Part shown: positions 60,758 to 64,000 of the stretch, piece after piece
Layout of the letters: every line of letters begins with the position of its first letter
Numbering within the stretch: position 1 is the first letter of the stretch
Assembly: GCA_039978075.1 (NCBI GenBank)
Contig: JBDWCA010000007.1
Location: 124,001 to 188,000, forward strand
Length of the DNA: 64,000 nucleotides
Origin: Anderseniella sp039978075
Lineage (GTDB): Bacteria > Pseudomonadota > Alphaproteobacteria > Rhizobiales > Aestuariivirgaceae
Direction: 5' to 3'
Translations under genes and position numbers: made by a program
The notes under the pieces: model-generated
The model's database searches: none
Seen by the model: only the letters and a program-made list of their open reading frames with translations
What the model was told of the DNA's origin: nothing

Positions 60758-61939
60758 ATGACAACTGAGAAAATGAAACTCGCCGTGGTGACCGGCAGCA
60801 TGTCGAGGCGCGCCGGTGGGCTGTTCAACTCGGTTCGCGCCCTGTCCCGGTATCTTGAACACGCAGGCGTTGGCCTGCAGGTGTTTGCAGGCGAGGATGA
60901 GTTCTCGGCGAAAGACCGCGCGGCATGGGGTGAGACGCCGCTGCAGACTTTCCCGGTGCGCGGGCCGCAGATCTTCGGTTATCAGCCGGATTTGTTGACC
61001 GCACTGCGCCAGATGCAGCCTGACATCGTTCATCTGCACGGGATCTGGATGTATTCCTCCATTGCCGCTATGGCCTGGTCGAAAACGACAGGCCCCCGCA
61101 TCATATCACCGCGTGGCATGCTGGATCCGTGGGCGGTCGCAAACTCGGCATGGAAAAAGCAGGTGGCTGCGGCGCTCTATGAGACCCGGAACCTGCGCGG
61201 AGCGGCATGTGTTCATGCACTGGCAGAGTCGGAGAGACTTGCGATCAGGGCATATGGTGTTCGTGCGCCGATTGCCGTGATCCCAAACGGCGTTGACCCC
61301 TCGATTGGTGACCAATCACCACCGCCGCCTGCGTGGGAAGAAAGCCTTCCTGACGGTGCGCGCAAATTGCTGTTCCTTGGCAGAATACATCCGAAGAAGG
61401 GCCTTGCAGCGCTGATCGACGCTTACCAGCAATTGCGTGGCGGAGAAGCCGACCAATGGCATCTGGTGGTGGCTGGCTGGGACCAGGCAGGCCATGAAGC
61501 AGAGCTGAAGGCACAGGTGACGGCGGCGGGTCTTGACAGCAGCGTCCATTTTATCGGTCCGCAATTTGGCGACGACAAGGCTGCGACCCTGGCGGCGGCG
61601 GATGCCTTTATCCTGCCGTCTCAGAGTGAGGGCCTGCCCATGGCAATTCTGGAAGCATGGGCATTTCGCCTTCCGGTTCTGATGACGGGTGATTGCAATA
61701 TTCCAGAGGCTTTTCCTGCAGGCGCTGCAATTGAGATTACCCGAAACCCGAACAGCCTTGCCGAAGCCCTGCGACAGTTCATGGCGCTGCCACAGGTAGA
61801 ACGTGACCTGATCGGTGAACAGGGCCGCAACCTTGTAGAGACCCACTTCAACTGGCCTGCCATCGCGGATAAAATGTCCAGAACCTATTCCTGGGTGCTG
61901 CACGGAGGCAGTTGTCCGGAATGGGTGGATGTGGACTGA
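60758..61939 (+). CDS. glycosyltransferase, GT4-type
   Basis: GT4-type transferase of 393 aa from this start. It has an N-terminal GSMSRRAGGLFNSVRALSRYLEHAGVGLQVF loop, VHLHGIWMYSS, and the C-terminal motif block LLFLGRIHPKKGLAALIDAYQQL, then ADAFILPSQSEGLPMAILEAWAFRLPVLMT with the conserved E-x7-E pair. A GTG at 60719 would overlap the previous gene by 4 bp and add 13 residues. It closely resembles mannosyl- or fucosyl-type transferases of exopolysaccharide loci, but the donor is not determinable. Confidence 0.84.
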   Translation: MTTEKMKLAVVTGSMSRRAGGLFNSVRALSRYLEHAGVGLQVFAGEDEFSAKDRAAWGETPLQTFPVRGPQIFGYQPDLLTALRQMQPDIVHLHGIWMYSSIAAMAWSKTTGPRIISPRGMLDPWAVANSAWKKQVAAALYETRNLRGAACVHALAESERLAIRAYGVRAPIAVIPNGVDPSIGDQSPPPPAWEESLPDGARKLLFLGRIHPKKGLAALIDAYQQLRGGEADQWHLVVAGWDQAGHEAELKAQVTAAGLDSSVHFIGPQFGDDKAATLAAADAFILPSQSEGLPMAILEAWAFRLPVLMTGDCNIPEAFPAGAAIEITRNPNSLAEALRQFMALPQVERDLIGEQGRNLVETHFNWPAIADKMSRTYSWVLHGGSCPEWVDVD

Positions 61940-61977
61940 CGCGATGAAGAATGTGAGCCCCGGGAGGGTGCCGTAAG

Positions 61978-62514
61978 ATGGTCGACGTTGTCTCGAACAG
62001 GAAAACTACGAAATGGTCACGTCGCGAACAGGTTGCACGGGTCCTGTGGGGCCTTGCCAGGCCGTTGTTCGTCCTGAGTCCACGGCCATTATGGGGGTGG
62101 AGAAGATTCCTGTTGCGCGCCTTTGGTGCGCAAATCGGGCATGAAGTGCACATCTATCCCTCTGTGCGCATTACCATGCCTTGGAATGTCACGATAGGGC
62201 CGCAAAGTGCGGTTGGTGACCGGGTGATACTGTATGCGCTCGGTCCGATCACGCTGGGTTCCAGGGTAACCGTTTCGCAAGGGTCGCATCTTTGCGCAGG
62301 CTCGCATGACTGGCGGGATGAGGAACGGCCGCTCTTGAAACCACCTGTTGTCGTCGACGATGATGCCTGGATATGCGCTGATGCATTTATTGGCCCGGGT
62401 GTGACTGTTGGCAAGGCTGCGATAGTTGGTGCCCGGGCGGTTGCGATGAAAGACGTGTCCCCGGGAATTACTGTTATCGGCAATCCCGCACGTGTCCTCA
62501 GAGGAGATGGATAA
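61978..62514 (+). CDS. hexapeptide-repeat acetyltransferase (WcaF-like)
   Basis: Left-handed beta-helix acyltransferase of 178 aa. Imperfect hexapeptide repeats run from about residue 52 to 160 (IGHEVHIYPSVRI, VTIGPQSAVGDRVILYALGPITLGSRVTVSQGSHLC, AWICADAFIGPGVTVGKAAIVGARAVAMKDVSPGITVIGNPARVL). The catalytic histidine would be the one in CAGSHDW near 104. It resembles WcaF-type O-acetyltransferases that modify fucose-containing exopolysaccharides. The methyltransferase gene begins at its stop codon (TAATG). Confidence 0.85.
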   Translation: MVDVVSNRKTTKWSRREQVARVLWGLARPLFVLSPRPLWGWRRFLLRAFGAQIGHEVHIYPSVRITMPWNVTIGPQSAVGDRVILYALGPITLGSRVTVSQGSHLCAGSHDWRDEERPLLKPPVVVDDDAWICADAFIGPGVTVGKAAIVGARAVAMKDVSPGITVIGNPARVLRGDG

Positions 62515-63161
62515 TGAGCCAGCTCGCGAGTATCGATGGATACCAGTATGAAGATTCCGATACAAACGACTCTCATTCCTATCTGCTGCCGGCGGTTCGC
62601 TCTGAACTGGTCAAGGTTTTTTCGAAGCTCAAATCTGACGCATTGCAACCCCGTTTGTTTGATCTTGGCTGCGGCAATGGCTGCATAGCGGCGAAGCTTA
62701 GTGAAGACGGCTGGCAAGTTTCGGGAGTTGATCCATCTCTGGAAGGTATTGCGCAGGCAAAAGCCAGTTATCCGGACCTGAAGCTTGAGCACGGGTCGGC
62801 ATATGACGATCTGTCCAGAAAATGGGGAACTTTTCCGGTAATCGTAAGCCTGGAGGTTGTCGAACATGTATACGCACCGCGAGACTACGCAAAGACGCTG
62901 TTCGAGTTGTGTGAACCAGGTGGAACGGTCATTATCTCAACGCCCTATCATGGCTATCTGAAGAATCTGGCGCTGGCACTGTCAGGGAAAATGGACCGTC
63001 ATTTTACCGCTTTGTGGGATCATGGGCACATCAAGTTCTGGTCCTGTTCAACCCTCAGCACTTTGCTTGAAGAAGCGGGGTTTGAGACACCTCGTTATCT
63101 GCGGGTCGGAAGAATTCCCCCCTTGGCAAAGTCAATGATTGCGATTGCGCGCAAACCATAA
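62514..63161 (+). CDS. SAM-dependent methyltransferase
   Basis: Class I methyltransferase of 215 aa. The Rossmann core begins LFDLGCGNGCIAAKLSEDGWQVSGVDPSLEGIAQA near residues 43-78, with the acidic second motif (GVDPS) and PVIVSLEVVEHVYAPRDY as motif III. The C-terminal part (FWSCSTLSTLLEEAGF) is typical of Methyltransf_11/UbiG-like folds. It overlaps the next gene by one base (TAATG). In this context it may O-methylate a sugar; the acceptor is unknown. Confidence 0.82.
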   Translation: MSQLASIDGYQYEDSDTNDSHSYLLPAVRSELVKVFSKLKSDALQPRLFDLGCGNGCIAAKLSEDGWQVSGVDPSLEGIAQAKASYPDLKLEHGSAYDDLSRKWGTFPVIVSLEVVEHVYAPRDYAKTLFELCEPGGTVIISTPYHGYLKNLALALSGKMDRHFTALWDHGHIKFWSCSTLSTLLEEAGFETPRYLRVGRIPPLAKSMIAIARKP

Positions 63162-64000
63162 TGCTCACTGTTGTTGTTTTGACTTTCAATGAGGCACAGC
63201 ATATTGCGCGGGCAATCGGTTCGGTTCGCGATATAGCGCAGGCCATAGTCGTGGTCGATTCAGGGTCGACTGATGCGACCTGCAAAATTGCGGGTGATCT
63301 TGGAGCTCAGGTTCTGCACAACCCGTGGACCAACCACGCAACACAATTCAACTGGGCGCTGGATCAGTTGGACGAAGATACCGACTGGGTGTTGCGGCTT
63401 GATGCCGACGAGATCGTCATGCCAGAGCTTGCGGCGGAGATTGGCAAATCACTCGCCACACTGGATGACGACATTGAAGGCGTACATGTTTCGCGGCGGA
63501 TGAATTTTCTCGGCCGGCCTGTCCGTCATGGCGGCCTGTTTCCGATCAGGGTGTTGCGACTGTTCCGGTACGGCAAGGGTCGCTGCGAAAATCGCTGGAT
63601 GGATGAGCACATAAAGGTCGAAGGCAAGACGGCGGAATTTCATGGTGAAATTGTCGATGACAATCTCAGTTCCCTGAACTGGTGGACGGAAAAGCACAAC
63701 TCCTATGCCAGCAGGGAAGTGGTGGATATTCTCAACCTTGAACACGGATTCATGCCGCATGAAACCGTGGCAAGCCTGACAGGTGGCCAGCAGGCCGGTG
63801 TCAAACGATGGCTAAAGGAACGGGTTTATGCACGGCTGCCGGGCGGATTGCGGGCATTTGTATACTTCTTCTACCGGTACATTCTTCGTCTGGGTTTTCT
63901 GGACGGTCGCGAGGGCAGGGCTTTCCATATCCTGCAGGGTTTCTGGTATCGTTTTCTCGTCGACGCAAAGCTGTTTGAAGTGCGCAAGTACATGACGCAG
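63161..64000 (+). CDS. glycosyltransferase family 2, N-terminal part (runs off the window)
   Basis: The first 280 codons of a GT2 enzyme that continues beyond the right edge. The N-terminal nucleotide region is VVVLTFNEAQHIARAIGSV, followed by VVVDSGSTDAT and the DXD metal motif LRLDADEIV near residue 80. The region from about 170 contains WWTEKHNSYASREVVDILN, common in transferases related to WaaE/KdtX-like LPS enzymes. It starts in a TAATG overlap with the methyltransferase gene, so the operon continues to the right. The ORF is open to the last base. Confidence 0.85.
   Translation, partial: MLTVVVLTFNEAQHIARAIGSVRDIAQAIVVVDSGSTDATCKIAGDLGAQVLHNPWTNHATQFNWALDQLDEDTDWVLRLDADEIVMPELAAEIGKSLATLDDDIEGVHVSRRMNFLGRPVRHGGLFPIRVLRLFRYGKGRCENRWMDEHIKVEGKTAEFHGEIVDDNLSSLNWWTEKHNSYASREVVDILNLEHGFMPHETVASLTGGQQAGVKRWLKERVYARLPGGLRAFVYFFYRYILRLGFLDGREGRAFHILQGFWYRFLVDAKLFEVRKYMTQ

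Overview
The window looks like a chromosomal segment of a free-living alphaproteobacterium, probably marine and of the Hyphomicrobiales/Rhodobacterales type. The pointers are a cbb3 oxidase next to an FnrN-type regulator with a near-consensus anaerobox, a Tat-exported HAAT-family binding protein, riboswitch-controlled ThiBPQ, and a fucose/glucuronate exopolysaccharide locus. This assignment is inferred from gene content and protein style only; no rRNA or tRNA gene was seen. Gene density is high, and most operons have ATGA or TAATG overlaps.

1-1800: start of ccoN (cut by the window edge), a hemerythrin-like protein and an FNR-family regulator, with an FNR box in front of ccoN. 2100-7800: a five-gene HAAT ABC importer with an intercistronic hairpin, then a tiny exported protein behind a CRP-like palindrome. 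7830-12284 (minus): a three-subunit molybdenum hydroxylase with a MoaD/ThiS-like protein and isopentenyl-diphosphate isomerase in the same run. 12529-18617: fatty-acid oxidation genes (bifunctional FadB/J type, thiolase, acyl-CoA ligase) around an outer-membrane-type protein. 18714-25435: mixed metabolism (aminotransferase, EamA exporter, crotonase, glutathionyl-hydroquinone-reductase-like GST, amidohydrolase, serine-glyoxylate-type aminotransferase). 25513-29718: thiamine uptake (thiBPQ behind a TPP riboswitch) with a divergent thiamine pyrophosphokinase. 30660-33407: a compact four-gene unit (split TPP-dependent decarboxylase, RidA, D-amino-acid-dehydrogenase-like flavoenzyme) that looks like a deamination-decarboxylation pathway for an acidic sulfo- or phosphono-amino acid. 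33596-34462: two neighbouring membrane proteins sharing an unrecognised C-terminal domain of about 40 residues.

34630 to the right edge: a Wzx/Wzy-type exopolysaccharide locus. It encodes a PPP-type phosphatase, a short outer-membrane export lipoprotein plus a separate beta-barrel (a possible two-part export pore), a Wzc-type tyrosine kinase, an O-antigen ligase/polymerase-like protein, a NusG/RfaH-like antiterminator, ManC, a WcaJ-type initiating transferase, Ugd, Gmd and Fcl (so GDP-mannose, GDP-fucose and UDP-glucuronate), AsnB, a flippase, a second polymerase-like protein, a sulfotransferase, an O-acetyltransferase, two methyltransferases and at least four glycosyltransferases. The predicted product is a fucose- and glucuronate-containing polymer that may be sulfated, acetylated and methylated. 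The most unusual protein is a fusion of a UbiA-like membrane domain with a complete PHP metal-phosphoesterase domain (54640-56037).
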